Part shown: positions 49,985 to 62,057 of the stretch, piece after piece
Layout of the letters: each line of letters starts with the position of its first letter
Numbering within the stretch: the first letter of the stretch is position 1
Source of the DNA: Hyperoodon ampullatus
Lineage: Eukaryota > Chordata > Mammalia > Artiodactyla > Ziphiidae
NCBI GenBank assembly: GCA_949752795.1
Contig: CATKHW010000066.1
Coordinates: 62,001 to 126,000, forward strand
Length of the DNA stretch: 64,000 nt
Direction: 5' to 3'
Translations under genes and position numbers: made by a program
Notes under the pieces: generated by a model
Seen by the model: the letters and a program-made list of their open reading frames with translations, nothing else
Databases searched by the model: none
What the model was told of the DNA's origin: nothing

Positions 49985-50400
49985 GTGGCATTCATCCCCT
50001 ATGTAATGCCCTCTCTGAGAATGGGCAGGACCTAACGACTCAATTCTAATGACTAGAATATGACAAAGTGATGAGATATCACTTCTGATACTAAGTTACC
50101 AAAGGCAGTCTTTGCTCACCGTCTCCCTCTCTCAGCTGCTCTCTTATGAGATAAATAGCTTAATGGAGAGATGTTACATAGTGAGGAGCCGAGCGTGACT
50201 TTGCCCAACAGACAGCAAGCAAAAGAGGCTACAAGTACAATAGTCTGCAAGGAACTGAGTCCTGCCAAGGAGCACATAAGATTAGAAGAGAATCCTTCCC
50301 CAGTGAAAGTGAAACCTTGAGATGACTGAATGCCCCACTGACACGTTGAGTGCAACTTTTTGAACAAGCCAGAGACAGGCTAGATTTCCTAGAACAGCGT
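49985..50400. repeat. Possible ancient dispersed repeat, family not identified
   Basis: The layout ...GACTAGAATATGACAAAGTGATG..., then CTCTCTCAGCTGCTC and AGCACATAAGATTAGAAGAG, is reminiscent of an old LTR-like repeat, but I cannot name it. No gene seen. Confidence 0.3.
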
Positions 50401-50636
50401 TTTAAAAAGACAGATTACAATTCCCTGTACCTAATTTAAACAATAAATATGTGGGTTGTAAAGTAAAATAGATTGTTGTGCTTACAGAAAGACATAAATC
50501 AAAAAAGTAGCAAAACAAGGATGAGGCATCTGAAAATAAACAGAGAAAGGATTCTGGCATATGTACAATTAAGAGAATCCCTGTATCTTTAAAGAAATTA
50601 CAAACATTCATTTAAATACCCCGTTCTTTTCTTTTC

Positions 50637-51384
50637 TTTTTTTTTAACATCTTTATTGGAGTATAATTGCTTTACAATGGTGTGTTAGTTTCTGCTTTAT
50701 AACAAAGTGAATCAGTTATACATATACACATGTTCCCATATCTCTTCCCTCCTGCATCTCCCTCCCTCCCACCCCTCCCTATCCCACCCCTCTAGGCGGT
50801 CACAAACCACCTAGCTGATCTCCCTGTGGTACGCGGCTGCTTCCCACTAGCTATCCACTTTACGCTTGGTAGTGTATATATGTCCATGCCACTCTCTCAC
50901 CTCACCACAGCCTACCCCTCCCCCTCCCCATATCCTCAATCCATGCTCTAGTAGGTCTGTGTCTTTATTCCTGTCTTACCCCTATGTTCTTCATGACCTT
51001 TTTTTTCCCCTTAGATTCCATATATATGTGTTAGCATACGGTATTTGTTTTTCTCTTTCTGACTTACTTCGCTCTGTATGACAGATTCTAGGTCCATCCA
51101 CCTCACCACAAATAACTCAATTTCGTTTCTTTTTATGGCTGAGTAATATTCCATTGTATATATGTGCCACATCTACTTTATCCATGCATCTGTTGATGGA
51201 CACTTAGGTTGCTTCCATGTCCTGGCTATTGTAAATAGAGCTGCAATGAACATTTTGGTACATGACTCTTTTTGAATTATGGTTTGCTCAGGGTATATGC
51301 CCAGTAGTGGGATTGCTGGGTCGTATGGTAGTTCTATTTTTAGTTTTTTAAGGAACCTCCATACTGTTCTCCATGGTGGCTGTA
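50637..51384 (-). mobile_element. 5'-truncated L1 (3' UTR and ORF2 C-terminus)
   Basis: The T-run at 50637-50645 is the A-tail. A full 3' UTR spans about 50646-51050, including TATTGGAGTATAATTGCTTT and the CCTCCCTCCCACCCCTCCC pyrimidine run near 50760. The ORF2 C-terminus then reads right to left with [20 protein letters not shown] and the ...CPSTDAWIK block (frame 51173-51406). It is closely related to the inner L1 but with a longer 3' UTR. It stops at GGTGGCTGTAT, where MIR-like sequence starts, which marks the 5' truncation point. Confidence 0.9.
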
Positions 51385-51650
51385 TTTTCTTATCACCCAC
51401 GATCACAGGGCTAGTGAGTGGCAGACCCTGGGTTAGGTCTAGGCTGGTCTGACGGACATACCCCTCAGGGACATCAAGTTTGGCCTGACTGCTGGCTCCA
51501 GTTTTGCCCTTATCTAATGAATGACCATGGACAAGTTCTTGACCTCACTGAATCAGTTTCTCTCAGTTTCTCTGTGTATTCCATAAATACAATTGCTGTG
51601 AGAATACCAACCAAATGAGATAAGGCCTTTGTAAGTATTATAAAAACTCT
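51385..51650 (+). mobile_element. MIR SINE, interrupted at its 5' end by the L1
   Basis: ATGAATGACCATGGACAAG, TTGACCTCACTGAATCAGTTT and AATGAGATAAGGCCTTTGTA follow the MIR core and 3' part on the plus strand. The preceding 51390-51430 text (CAGGGCTAGTGAGTGGCAGA) fits a MIR in the other orientation, so two MIRs may adjoin. Confidence 0.6.
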
Positions 51651-52062
51651 AAAACAATCTGAAAATATAAAGATTATTAAAATTATAATGCATTTTAAAA
51701 TATAAAATGGTTGCTGCTGTCACAGTTCTGTAATTCTACTTTGGGAAAAGAAAGTAACAAAAGCAACAAAAGTTTGTTTAGAAAAAAGTTAGTTTATTAT
51801 TTATTAAAATCTGTCAACAAAGTTTAAAAACTGCTAAAAGACCATATATTTTCTCAGTCTCTTTTAATATACAGAGAAGAATGAACAGAAGTCAATACAG
51901 GTAGTAAGTGATACAAATGTACGGATTTCAAAACATGATTTTACTGAGTGTACTATGCTCCACTGCTAAAGCAGGGTATGCAGTATGAGTCTGCCACTTT
52001 TCTGTGTTGTTCTTTACAATGTTAGGTGGGTTCCCAGTTTTATGAATTTACTTTTCCCTAAG
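51651..52062. other. AT-rich DNA, nothing recognised
   Basis: No repeat family or gene recognised. Confidence 0.4.
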
Positions 52063-52066
52063 AAAG

Positions 52067-52625
52067 TGAAACTATGTAACCCAGATGGGGACTTGAACCC
52101 ATGGTTTTTGGTTGAGATCACATACCTGGTCTCAGGACTTAATGAAGCTCAGGTTCTTGATGTCTCGTCACAGAAAGAATTCAGTGAGGGACAAAGTGAT
52201 AGGTAAGAAGTGGATTTATTTAGAGAGAAACACACTCCACAGACAGAGTGTGGGGATGGCCCATCTCAGAAGGTGAGAGGCCCTGAAATATGGGGTGGTT
52301 AGTTTTTATGGACTGAGTAATTTCATAGGGTAATGAGTGTGAGGATTATCCCAGATATTTTGGGGAAGGGGTGGAGAGTTCCAGGAACTGGGCCACCACC
52401 CACTTTTTGATCTTTGGTGGTCAGCCTTGGAAATGTCAAGGCACTGGTGGGTGTGTCACTTAGCATGCTAATGTATTACAATGAGCATATAGTGAGGCTC
52501 AAGGTCCTTTGGAAGTCAAATCTTCCACCACCTTGGACCTAGTTGGTTCTAACCAGTTTTTGTCATGTCCTATGGCTATGTCATTCTTTTAAAGGTTGTG
52601 CCCTGCCCCCTTCCCTCCTATTTCA
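52067..52625 (-). mobile_element. Class I-type ERV solo LTR, minus orientation
   Basis: 559 bp, TG at 52067 and CA at 52625, flanked by the 4-bp duplication AAAG (52063-52066 and 52626-52629). It aligns along its length with the plus-strand LTR at 44960-45546 (for example GAACCTGAGCTTCATTAAGT and the CAGGGCACAACCTTT block in both). Its U5 is about 30 bases shorter and has a single GGTTCAAGTCC motif. The open frame at 51985-52206 is a by-product. No internal retroviral genes. Confidence 0.9.
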
Positions 52626-52629
52626 AAAG

Positions 52630-53421
52630 GACTATTTAAAATCTTGAACTAGTTTTTTAGCTTAAGGAATTAAACTGAGCTGGAAACTCATTTCTTCTGT
52701 AAAGAGCAAATGAATATAATCCAGAGCAAAAGTATATACTTTCTGACAATTTTTTAATCCTTTGCTGGCCTAATTAAAAATAAAACAATGCTAGGAGAAT
52801 GTACATAGTGTTTAATTAAATTGAACTGTTTACTTATTCACAGTTTTATTCATTACAGTCTCTAGAGAAGGAGAATTTATCAACTGATTTGGCCAACATT
52901 TAACATATTTTAGGGTGAGAGTTGGACAGTGGCTTTCTTGCCAACCTGAGTCTCCTGAAGACTATTCTGACACTTTGCACTTTGTCATCAGGGAGTCCAC
53001 ATGAGAGCAACATTGATGGGCCATTTCTAAGTGGGATAGGTCTCTGCAGGGGTCTAAAACTATAAAAAATTCTTCAAACGTATTTTGAAGTAATTTTATC
53101 CTAGAGGTAGGCCCTTTCCAGGCAATTTATTTTCAGATTTTGGAAACACTTTAATGACTGGCAGGCCTTGTGTCTACAAATGAGGATAAATTCTAAAGAC
53201 TTCTTTTCCTAGAATAAATCTCATCTTTCTCTGTGCCTTACTCTGATCTTAATCATTGTTGAGGAATATATTTTAACTTCCTTATTCAAGAGTTGTCTCT
53301 ACTCTAACTTGAGGGATAAAACCTATAATCAGGGAAGTATGATTGTAAAGAAACAGAGCTCAGAGGTATGACACAGCAAATAACGTTGGTGCTATCTAGG
53401 ATCTGTCTTTGGCTCTTATCA
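52630..53421. other. Unique DNA, nothing recognised
   Basis: No repeat or exon recognised. Confidence 0.4.
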
Positions 53422-53431
53422 ATGCATTTTA

Positions 53432-53761
53432 TTTTTTATTTTTGGTTGTGCTGGGTCTTCGTTGTTGCGCGCAGGCTTTCTCTAGTTGAGGTGAGCGTGG
53501 GCTACTCTTCGTTGTGGTGCGGGGGCTTCTCATTGTGGTGGCTTCTCTGGTTGGGGAGCAGGGCTCTAGGTGCGTGGGTTTCAGTAGTTGCAGCACACAG
53601 GCTCAGTAGTTGTGGCTCACAGGCTCTAGAGTGCAGGCTCAGTAGTGGCGTACAGACTTGGTTGTTCCGCAGCATGTGGGATCTTCCCAGACCAGTGATC
53701 GAATCCCTGTCCCCTGCATTGGCAGACAGATTCTTAACCACTGTGCCACCAGGGAAGTCCC
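53432..53761 (-). mobile_element. CHR-type tRNA-derived SINE, long form
   Basis: Body GGTTGTGCTGGGTCTTCG from 53443, tRNA-like head ending at about 53761 (CCACCAGGGAAGTCCC). The flanks ATGCATTTTA (53422) and ATGAATTTTA (53763) form a 9-of-10 target duplication. The 132-codon frame across it is an artefact of CpG-rich SINE sequence. Confidence 0.88.
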
Positions 53762-53772
53762 CATGAATTTTA

Positions 53773-54749
53773 AAATATTTACCAGAAAAAAAAAATCTGG
53801 GGAAAAAAAAAGAAATCTTCTGGGGGGGAAAAAAAAGGCCTGCTCTAAGGATCTGAGTAGTTTTCTAGTAGAACACATTGTTCCATACATTTAGCCATTT
53901 AAGCTTAGTCAATTAGAAAGCGGGCATCATGGAAACTCTGAACATGTGCTAATGGAACAGGTTTTTTTGTTTGTTTCCTTTTTTATTTACTCTTGGAAAA
54001 TGCTATCAAGCATAGAAAAAGCTTAAATAGACAGTTCATGCATAGTGGTGAATTTTGAAAAAGTAAATGGATACAAATAGGCAATTAACATATGAAAGGC
54101 AAATAGTAAATCACCCTTGTGATTGATCAAAGAAATGTGTATTTAAAACAACATCCCAGCACTGGTTTTACTCTAACAGAATAAATATAATTGTTATTAC
54201 AAAGCCGACTGGACCATAGTTACAATACTGTTGCCATGATAAATTGGTATATTCTTTTTAAAAGATAAAGAGGTAACATGTAACAGTAGTTATGCAGGAA
54301 TTCAAATGATCTAATCAAGAAAGCTAATTCCAGGAAACTACTCTATGATTATAAATAAACAGAAGCCCAAAATTTAATACAGAGAAATGCTTTTAGATGC
54401 ATTCTCTATGATTGAAATTTAAAAATACTAGGAATAACTAAATTGTACAATATTATGAAAATGATACATTGATACAAGGGGCCATTAAATGACCATTAAA
54501 TGTTTAAGTAATGTGAAGTCATAGCAGAACAATGAGAGGAGGGAGGCGTGGGCTTTTTACATGTTATCTAATATCATAAATAAATTTATATTAATACAGT
54601 GATTATATTTACATAAACATATGTACCTGTGTATAAGCATGTCTCATCTTACCCTTCAGAATATAGAGGTAAAGTTGTATCTAATTTCTAGGATCACTCT
54701 GATGATTAAATGTGAAGTATAAAGTATGCATATAAATAAATTATATTCT
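53773..54749. other. AT-rich DNA, nothing recognised
   Basis: Begins with A/G-rich low-complexity sequence (53782-53838). No repeat family or gene recognised beyond that. Confidence 0.4.
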
Positions 54750-54763
54750 AAAGTTATGATGAG

Positions 54764-55109
54764 GACTTCCCTGGTGGTGCAGTGGTTAAGAATCTGCCTG
54801 CCAATGCAGGGGACACAGGTTCGAGCCCTGGTCCAGGAAGATCCCACATGCTGCAGAGCAGTCAGGCCCATGTGCCACAACTACTGAGCCTGCGCTCTGG
54901 AGCCCGTGAGCCACAATTACTGAGCCCACGTGCCACAACTACTAAAGACCGCACATTTAGAGCCCATGCTCCACAACAGGAGAAGCCACCGCAATGAAAA
55001 GCCCACACACTGCAATGAAAAGTGGCCCCCACTCGCCACAGCTGGAGAAAGTTCGCACGCAGCAAAGAAGACCCAACACAGCCAAAAAAATACATAATTT
55101 ATTTTAGAA
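54764..55109 (+). mobile_element. CHR-type tRNA-derived SINE, long form, plus orientation
   Basis: The only plus-strand copy in the window. A pol III A-box-like TGGTGCAGTGG (54775-54785) and B-box GGTTCGAGCCC (54818-54828) are well kept. The tail region is near 55085-55109. An exact 14-bp target duplication, AAAGTTATGATGAG, lies at 54750-54763 and 55110-55123, which points to a fairly recent insertion. Confidence 0.95.
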
Positions 55110-55123
55110 AAAGTTATGATGAG

Positions 55124-56182
55124 AAGATATCTATAATTAATAAATTACCTTCTAAGTGGGTTTTAGATCAATAAAAATAAAGGGGCAAAATAAGTTATAT
55201 TCTCAGCTCTGTATTTTTTGTTGATGTAAGAGGTGTGACTTTGGTTCATGGAATTACAAAGCAGACATAATCATATTAAGGATAATATTCATTTCATAAT
55301 AGTGGAAACCACTTGTGCTATCCTCTAATCTCAATTTCACAAAGTACAACAGTGACATGTTATAACGTATGCTAAGTCTCCATATCTCTTTTGTATTCTA
55401 CTCAACACAGTCTCACAATTCATAAGATGAATGTATCTCTGCTCAGCAGTTTCAGAAAATGTGAAACTTTGCCCATCGTCCATTTCAAATGACATTTGTA
55501 TTTATGGAGTTTGTCTAAATATCCCATTTCCTCTGAATAGAAATGATTAGAAACAGCTGTATTGCAAGGAAAAACATAATAGAAAAAAAAAAAAAAGGAC
55601 AATTAGGGATAAAATCAAAAGGAAACCCTTGAAAGTGACCTGAGAGGTCCGGAGCTGCCAGTACTTTCTCATGGAGAGGCTGATGGTTAGAGCTGTGGTA
55701 TACTGTTCTCACTTCCTAACTAAAAAATATGGTTTAAAAGAAAATTTTGATTGTATGAAAACAGAAAGTTGATCAAGTCAGGGGTGGGGATGTGGTCTGG
55801 TATCTTAAGGAGAGAGAAATTCCTTTCCTGTGCACTAACTGATGTGTAATTTCAGTGTCCCAACTTCCTTCCATTCTTACATGGCTTTGCTGACTAGGAA
55901 TAATTATAACAACAATGTATTTGGCACTTAACTTTGTGACAACTTACTGCTGATGCATACGGTTGAGCATGCTGTGTACTGCACAACACTGGAACCCTAT
56001 TCACTTTGTAGTCAACTTAAATGCATATGTTCAAATCATTTTTTAATGGCAGCAAGATGTCTTGGGGAAGGGAATCTGTTTTAGTTAACACAAAGACACC
56101 ACATGGGTAAATTGTGGCCCTGAACTGTACTTAGAAGGTGAAATACATTATCTATTTTATTTTTATAGAAATCTTTTATAAT
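55124..56182. other. Unique AT-rich DNA, nothing recognised
   Basis: A-run at 55583-55598. No repeat family or gene recognised. Confidence 0.4.
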
Positions 56183-56195
56183 GGAACAGTGTCTT

Positions 56196-56538
56196 TTTTT
56201 TTTTTTTTTTGGCTGTGTTGGGTCTTCGTTGCTGCATGCAGACTTTTCTCTAGTTGCGATGGGTGGGGGGCTACTCTTCGTTGTGGTGCATGAGCTTCTC
56301 ATTGTGGTGGCTTCTCTTGTTGTGGAGCACAGGCTCTAGGCATATGGGCTTCAGTAGTTGTGGCACGTGGGCTCAGTAGTTGTGGCTCATGGGTTCTACT
56401 GAGTGCAGGCTCAGTACTTGTGGTGATTGGGCTTAGTTGCTCTGCAGCATGTGTGATCTTCCTGGGACCAGGGCTTGAACCCCTGTCCCCTGCATTGGCA
56501 GGCAGATTCTTAACCACTGCGCCACCAGGGAAGTCCCC
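56196..56538 (-). mobile_element. CHR-type tRNA-derived SINE, long form
   Basis: A-tail as T-run (56196-56210), body from GGCTGTGTTGGGTCTTCG (56211), head ending CCACCAGGGAAGTCCCC. Target duplication GGAACAGTGTCTT (56183-56195) against GGAACAGTATCTT (56539-56551), 12 of 13 bases. Confidence 0.93.
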
Positions 56539-56554
56539 GGAACAGTATCTTAAT

Positions 56555-56660
56555 TTAAAGATGAAGACATTGAGCCTAAGAAAGATTGAAACTTGTCCAA
56601 GGTCATAGAGCTACTCATTGATAAACCTGGGACTTGAGTCCCAATTATTCTAATTATAAA
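56555..56660 (-). mobile_element. MIR SINE fragment
   Basis: AAAGATGAAGACATTGAGCC, ACTTGTCCAAGGTCATAGAG and GGGACTTGAGTCCCAAT are the reverse complement of the MIR core. The long-form SINE at 56196 inserted directly beside or inside it. Confidence 0.8.
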
Positions 56661-58765
56661 GCTCATAAGTTTAAAAAAGTCATTTTATTATGGAAGTTCC
56701 AAACTTATTCAATGTTAAAACAAACTATACTGAATCTCCATGTATCCATCACCCAGCTTCTGCAACTATTAATGGTCTTGTCATCATGCTTCATTTATAC
56801 TTCTATCCAGCATTTTTAAATTCTTATTTATATTTCCAGGCTCCTCATCTTATGTTTTTAAAAAATCTAATTACATAACATAGTTGAATTACAAGCTGCC
56901 TCCAGTATTTTATTTATGAAAGAGAAGTTCATGAACAGACACATAAATTGGTTAGAAGAGAAATGAACAAAGATTGACCTTCTTGACTATTTATTTTAAA
57001 AGTAAGGAAGACTAAAAAAATATCAAACTCAAAAAAATATATATAGTATATATTCTTAATGGAAAGCAATAAAAGTTCATAGATTTTGAAAGGCTTACCT
57101 AAACTTCTGGCAAAATGAGTTCTAACCACATGAGATTTTTAGCAGCTGTATCATCAGTTGACTTAAACTCAAAGAAAAATCACAGATCCATACACATTTG
57201 AGATGGGAATGACCTCTGAGATCATGCAGTCAGTTCTTTATTATAAGATTGTGCTTGCTTTGCTTTGCAGTATATTCACCCACCTGATTTTAAAGTCAGA
57301 CAATATAAAACAACAGGCTTATATAGACATCATAAAGGGCAATTACAAAAGTTGTCCCAATTGTCTGATAATCATACACTAACTACTGACAAGTCAGAGA
57401 GATCGTGCCCCTCGGAGATGTACAGTTGTCTTCACAGATAGGAGGTAATATTTATTATGACAAAAACATTGGATTGAGAATATTCAGTAAGTCAAAAAGG
57501 TCTAATCATGCATATGGAATTAAGAGTGATACAGAAATGTTAGAAATGTACATATTATATACTTATTTGCATTTATTTCTATGTATATTAAGGTTTACAT
57601 ATAAATGTTAAGGTTTTTCTTTGTCTTTTTGGGGGGTTGGGGGCAGGTCTTCTGTAAAGATTGTAATATCTACTTATGCCAATGACCTTCTCAAAATTAG
57701 AGGATCCATCTAACTGTTTTTTTTCTGGGAAACTCACTTTGATCTCCTGTGCATAATATTCAGCAACAGATTCAAAGCTGGGGTGGGGTGGGGTCGTGAT
57801 TTATGGAGGTCTTTTTCTGAGTAGCTCCATCCTCTGGGAAATATCCCATGTGCTTTACACAGTAAGCCAGTTCCGCCTTCCAATACTCCAAACTCTCCCT
57901 CGTCAACTTAGGGTAGCCACTGTGTTTGGATCCTTCTCCTTGTGCCATGGCTCAGAAGGCATCTTTAGGCAGAAAGCCAGGGTTGATCATAGGGGTTCAC
58001 CTCATTCTTTTTTCCTTCTCTTAGAGATTACAGCCCTGCAATTCTTATTTTTCAATGTTTGAGAAATTTTTTCAAAAAATTATTTCCCAGTTTTCTTGTT
58101 ATTTAGAGGGAGAAGCTAAAACTAGTGCCAGGTACCCTATTATGACCACAGGCATAAATTTTCTCTACAAGGTTTAGCCCTTGGAGTATGTATGTATGTA
58201 TGTATTTATGTCTTATATGGACTGATTTAAATGTACTTCCTAAATACAGTCTTCCTGGATCACTTAGCTATAATTAAAATTAGACTTTATCCCCTTTTTC
58301 CTCAATAGTGTTTACTCATATTCAAATTTTGTTGTATCATATTTTATTTAGTTATGTATCAACCCCTGGTGGAGAGGTTGGTCTCTAATCTTGAAAGTGG
58401 TGATACAAAAGGAACAGTGCATCTACTTGCATGGTATCTTGCTTGAGAGTACCTTCTAAAATCAGCCACAAAATCTGCTGGGACAATCAAAGCTGATAAC
58501 TTATTGAATTGAGGAGGCTACAGGCTGTCAAAGTCATTTTCAGGTTCTGGGCCATTCTGGAGTAGCCTCAATAATATAATGAATAAAATTTACAACATAG
58601 CTGTATCTTGTTAATAATATTACCAAGAGTCCAGTCTCTGATATTTCCAAGCATATGGAAAAAATAAAGCTTAATTTGATAAGGTAGCAAACACTGCTTG
58701 ACCACTCCATATAATTAAGTATTTTCTCTATTTATGAAAAATAATATATACTGAGCAACACTGTA
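56661..58765. other. Unique DNA, nothing recognised
   Basis: Only simple sequence: GGGGTGGGGTGGGG at about 57780-57794, which is G-rich but one run short of a classical quadruplex, and a TATG repeat at 58187-58206. No exon recognised. Confidence 0.4.
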
Positions 58766-58777
58766 TATAGATTCTTT

Positions 58778-58992
58778 TTTTTTTTTTTTTTTTTTTTTTG
58801 GTGGTACGCGGGCCTCTCGCTGTTGTGGCCTCTCCCATTGCGGAGCACAGGCTCCGGACATGCAGGTTCAGCAGCCATGGCTCACGGGCCCAGCCGCTCC
58901 ACGGCATGTGGGATCTTCCCAGACCAGGGCACGAACCCGTGTCCCCTGCATCGGCAGGCGGACTCTCAACCACTGCGCCACCAGGGAAGCCC
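58778..58992 (-). mobile_element. CHR-type tRNA-derived SINE, short form
   Basis: The longest A-tail of the set (T-run 58778-58799). The body starts with the GGTACGCGGGCC segment and ends CCACCAGGGAAGCCC. Target duplication TATAGATTCTTT (58766-58777) against TATAGCTTCTTT (58993-59004), 11 of 12. A long pure tail and many intact CpGs suggest a young copy. Confidence 0.93.
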
Positions 58993-59004
58993 TATAGCTT
59001 CTTT

Positions 59005-59624
59005 AAAAATATTTTTTTATATTAGAAACATCTCTATTGCAAACTACTGGACGTGTATTAGTCTCCTTCAATCATAAATTCACCTCCACTACATGACTAT
59101 TCATCCTCTATTCCATACTTGTACAAAGCAGATGTTTAATAAAAATATTATTAATCTAGGGAATTAAACTTCAACTATTTAAGCTGTCATCCTGTCAATT
59201 CTGGAATTGATATATCTAAAATTGTGATAAAATAACTATGTTTTCACTGTTTAAGGAGGCAATAATTAAAACTTACTTAAATTTTCATATTCAAATCTTT
59301 GACAGTCTCATGAAATGAGATATGGATTCTTTGCTGAAGAAAGCACCCATAAATTCAGACATCATTTGCCTGTGATCTGAAGGAATTCCCTATTTACTCA
59401 TGTAGGAAGTGATATTTTCAGTTCATCTAAAAGAGGGGGCAGACCCTGTTGGTATTTGCTAAATAGAAGGAGTCTAAGAAATAACACTTTTGTCCTTGCT
59501 AGAATATTTGGACAATTAAAGATATATGTGTCTCATTTCCTACTAAAAGAGCAATACATATAGTCTTAAGATAATAAACAATAATAACTATAAGGGCATG
59601 GTGACTTTATTTCCTCTCATTTAT
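59005..59624. other. AT-rich DNA, nothing recognised
   Basis: No repeat or gene recognised. Confidence 0.4.
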
Positions 59625-59975
59625 GTAATCCATTTAATAAACATTTAGTGTATTTCTACTACAGCTGGACACTGCAGAAAGTTTTAGGAATAATGTCATG
59701 AACCAAACAACCTTGATTTTGCTTTTATGATTCTTCAGTTCTTGTTTGGGGAGATAAATAATGAACAAGTGAGCAAATAAGTAAACTTATATTCATTTTT
59801 TACTATAAGGAATATAAATAAAATATAGCATTGTGATAGAAAATGTCTTTGGAGACCTGAAGGATGCAAATGTTGTAGGTAACTTATATATAACAGAAGA
59901 GTGTTCCAGACATAGGGAACAGAACCCAAAGGACTTGAGGTTGGGTAAAGTCTAACGGCTTTTGGAGACACAGTG
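59625..59975 (-). mobile_element. L2 LINE 3' fragment
   Basis: TTTAATAAACATTTAGTGTA, GGGGAGATAAATAATGAACA, and GAAGAGTGTTCCAGACATAG followed by the AACCCAAAGGACTTGAGG block are the reverse complement of the L2 3' region in the right order. Confidence 0.65.
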
Positions 59976-60039
59976 CGTGAACATGGGAGCTCTCCACATT
60001 GTTCAGAACTAGATCAGGGATAGGAATATAGCCAATATT

Positions 60040-60145
60040 TTATAATAACTATAAATGGAGTACAGCCTTTAAAAATTGTGAATCACTATATTGTATACCT
60101 ATAACTTATAGGTACATCCATTATACTTCAGTAAAAAATTAGATC
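60040..60145 (+). mobile_element. Short L1-like 3' tail (probable)
   Basis: TATTGTATACCTATAACTTA followed by CATTATACTTCAGTAAAAAA resembles the extreme 3' end of a common artiodactyl/cetacean L1 subfamily. Too short for certainty. Confidence 0.4.
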
Positions 60146-60749
60146 AGGGATGGAGGGAGGAGGCAGATCATAGAGCACCATATGTCATGATAAAAAGCTC
60201 TCTGTGTTCAGAATCAAGCAAGGAAACTAAAAGAATGAACTCTTTCACAATGGAAGGTGAAGCTACAAATTCCTACTAAAGAAATTAGTGATAATGAACC
60301 ACTTATGAACTCAGGTTAGGAGAGAGAACAAACGTGAATAAGTATGCACCAGACACAAGAAGTAAAGGCATTGCAAAAGAGAAGCCATGTGACACAGACG
60401 AAAATGACATGATACCTAAATCACTAGATCCACCACTTTCCAGACAGGCAGGTAGAAAGAAAACCAGAAGAAAGGGTTGTCGTGGAAATTAAGACAAAAA
60501 AAAAGTGTTCAAAACCAAGTAAATCTTTAAAATAAAATAAAAGTAGCAATGATTTCTAATGTAGAAGATGAAATAAAAATTTTAGGATAGATATGGAAAG
60601 ATGCACCATAGCATCTTTCAGAAAAGTTAACTAATGCCATAATCATCACACTGGAAGTTTCTATGGCTTGTTAAATACAGGGATCAGAACTCTTACAAGC
60701 ATCCTAAAACTAAATATGTTCCCTGGCATGTGATCAAATGGAAGATAAA
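60146..60749. other. Purine-rich AT-rich DNA, nothing recognised
   Basis: No repeat or gene recognised. Confidence 0.4.
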
Positions 60750-60836
60750 AGAGAGAATCTAGTATGTATTGATCACATACTCTGTGCTAGGCATTTTGAA
60801 TAAGACAGTGATTAAGAACACAGAAGCAGAGACAAA
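60750..60836. mobile_element. MIR/L2-like remnant next to the L1 insertion point
   Basis: ACATACTCTGTGCTAGGCA and AGTGATTAAGAACACAGAAG fit MIR/L2 text. The second block runs up to the L1 5' end. Confidence 0.45.
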
Positions 60837-60839
60837 GGG

Positions 60840-60849
60840 AAGATGGCGG
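60840..60849 (+). promoter_or_regulatory. YY1-like motif at the L1 start
   Basis: AAGATGGCGG matches the YY1 core. In human L1 a YY1 site at the same place sets the transcription start. Function here is inferred by position. Confidence 0.65.
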
Positions 60850-61059
60850 AAGAGTAAGACGCGGAGATCACCTTCCTCCCCACAGATACATCAGAAATTC
60901 ATCTACACGTGGAACAACTCCAACAGAACACCTACTGAACGCTGACAGAAGACCTCAGACCCCCCAAAAGGCAAGAAACTCCCCACATACCTGGGTAGGT
61001 CAAAAGAAAAAAAAAAGAATAAACAGAGACAATAGGATATGGACGGGACCTGCACCAGT

Positions 61060-61960
61060 GGGAGGGAGCCGTGAAGGAGGGAAGGTTTCTACACACTACA
61101 AGCCCCTTCGCGGGCGGAGACTGCAGGTGGCGGAGGGGGAAAGCTTCGGAGTAGCGGAGGAGAGCACAGCAACAGGGGTGCGGAGGGCAAAGCGGAGAGA
61201 TTCTGGCACAGAGGATCGGTGCCCTCAGGCACACACCAGCCCGAGAGGCTTGTCTGCTCGGCCGCCAGGGCGGGCGGGGCTGGGAGCTGAGGATCGGGTA
61301 TCGGCTTTCAGTCGGAGCGCAGGGAGAGGACTGGGGCTGGCGGCAGGAAGAGAGCCTGAAGGAGTTAGTGCACCACGGCTAGCCCGGAGGGAGTCCGGGG
61401 AAAAGGTCTGGAGATACCAGAGAGGCAAGAGACTTTTTTTCCCTTTTGTTGCCTGGTGCGCGAGGAGAGGGCATTAAGAGGGCTGCTTGGGGAGGCGCTG
61501 GAGACAGGCGCGAGCCGCGGGTAAGGCGCGGACCTCGGAGACGGGCGTGGGACGCTGGGGCGGCTGCTGCTGCTGCCGCTGCCGCCGCCGCCCGCCGCCG
61601 CCGCCCGCCGCCGCCGCCGCGGGGCCTGTGTGCGAGCGCGGGTCACTGTCCGCCCCGCCTTCCGGGGGGCCTGTGCACCCCGCCACTGCCGGGGTCCCGG
61701 GACCCGGGGACGGCTTTCCCAGGAGGGCGCACGGAGCGCCACGGGCTGCTGCAACGTCACGCCGGCCTCTGCCGCCGCAGGCCCGCCCCACACTGCGCGC
61801 CCCTCCCTCCCCTCTGCCTGAGTGAGCCAGAGCCCCCGAATCAGCGGCTCCTTTAAACCCGTCCTGTCTGAGCGAAGAACGGACGCCCTCCGGCGACCTA
61901 CGCGCAGAGGCGGGGCCAGGTCCAAGGCTGAGACCCGGGATTTGTGAGAGCAGAGACAGG
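61060..61960 (+). promoter_or_regulatory. CpG island in the L1 5' UTR with GCC-repeat core
   Basis: Dense CpG compared with all surrounding DNA. The core at 61558-61625 is a run of CTG then GCC/CCG triplets, about 60 bases of which are missing from the inner L1. Such islands are normally methylated and lose CpGs over time, so this density again suggests a young insertion. Antisense open frames of 196-241 codons here follow the skewed composition. Confidence 0.75.
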
Positions 61961-62057
61961 GAAATCTCTCTGTGCAGCCTCGGAGGCAGCGGATTAAAGC
62001 TCCACAGTCCGTTTGATGTACCCTGCGTCTGTGGAGTGCATAAATAGACAGCGAACC

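Noticed and set aside
54764..54840. tRNA gene (A and B boxes present)
   Set aside because: It is the tRNA-derived head of a SINE with an exact target-site duplication; it does not fold as a complete tRNA with anticodon arm as far as I can judge.
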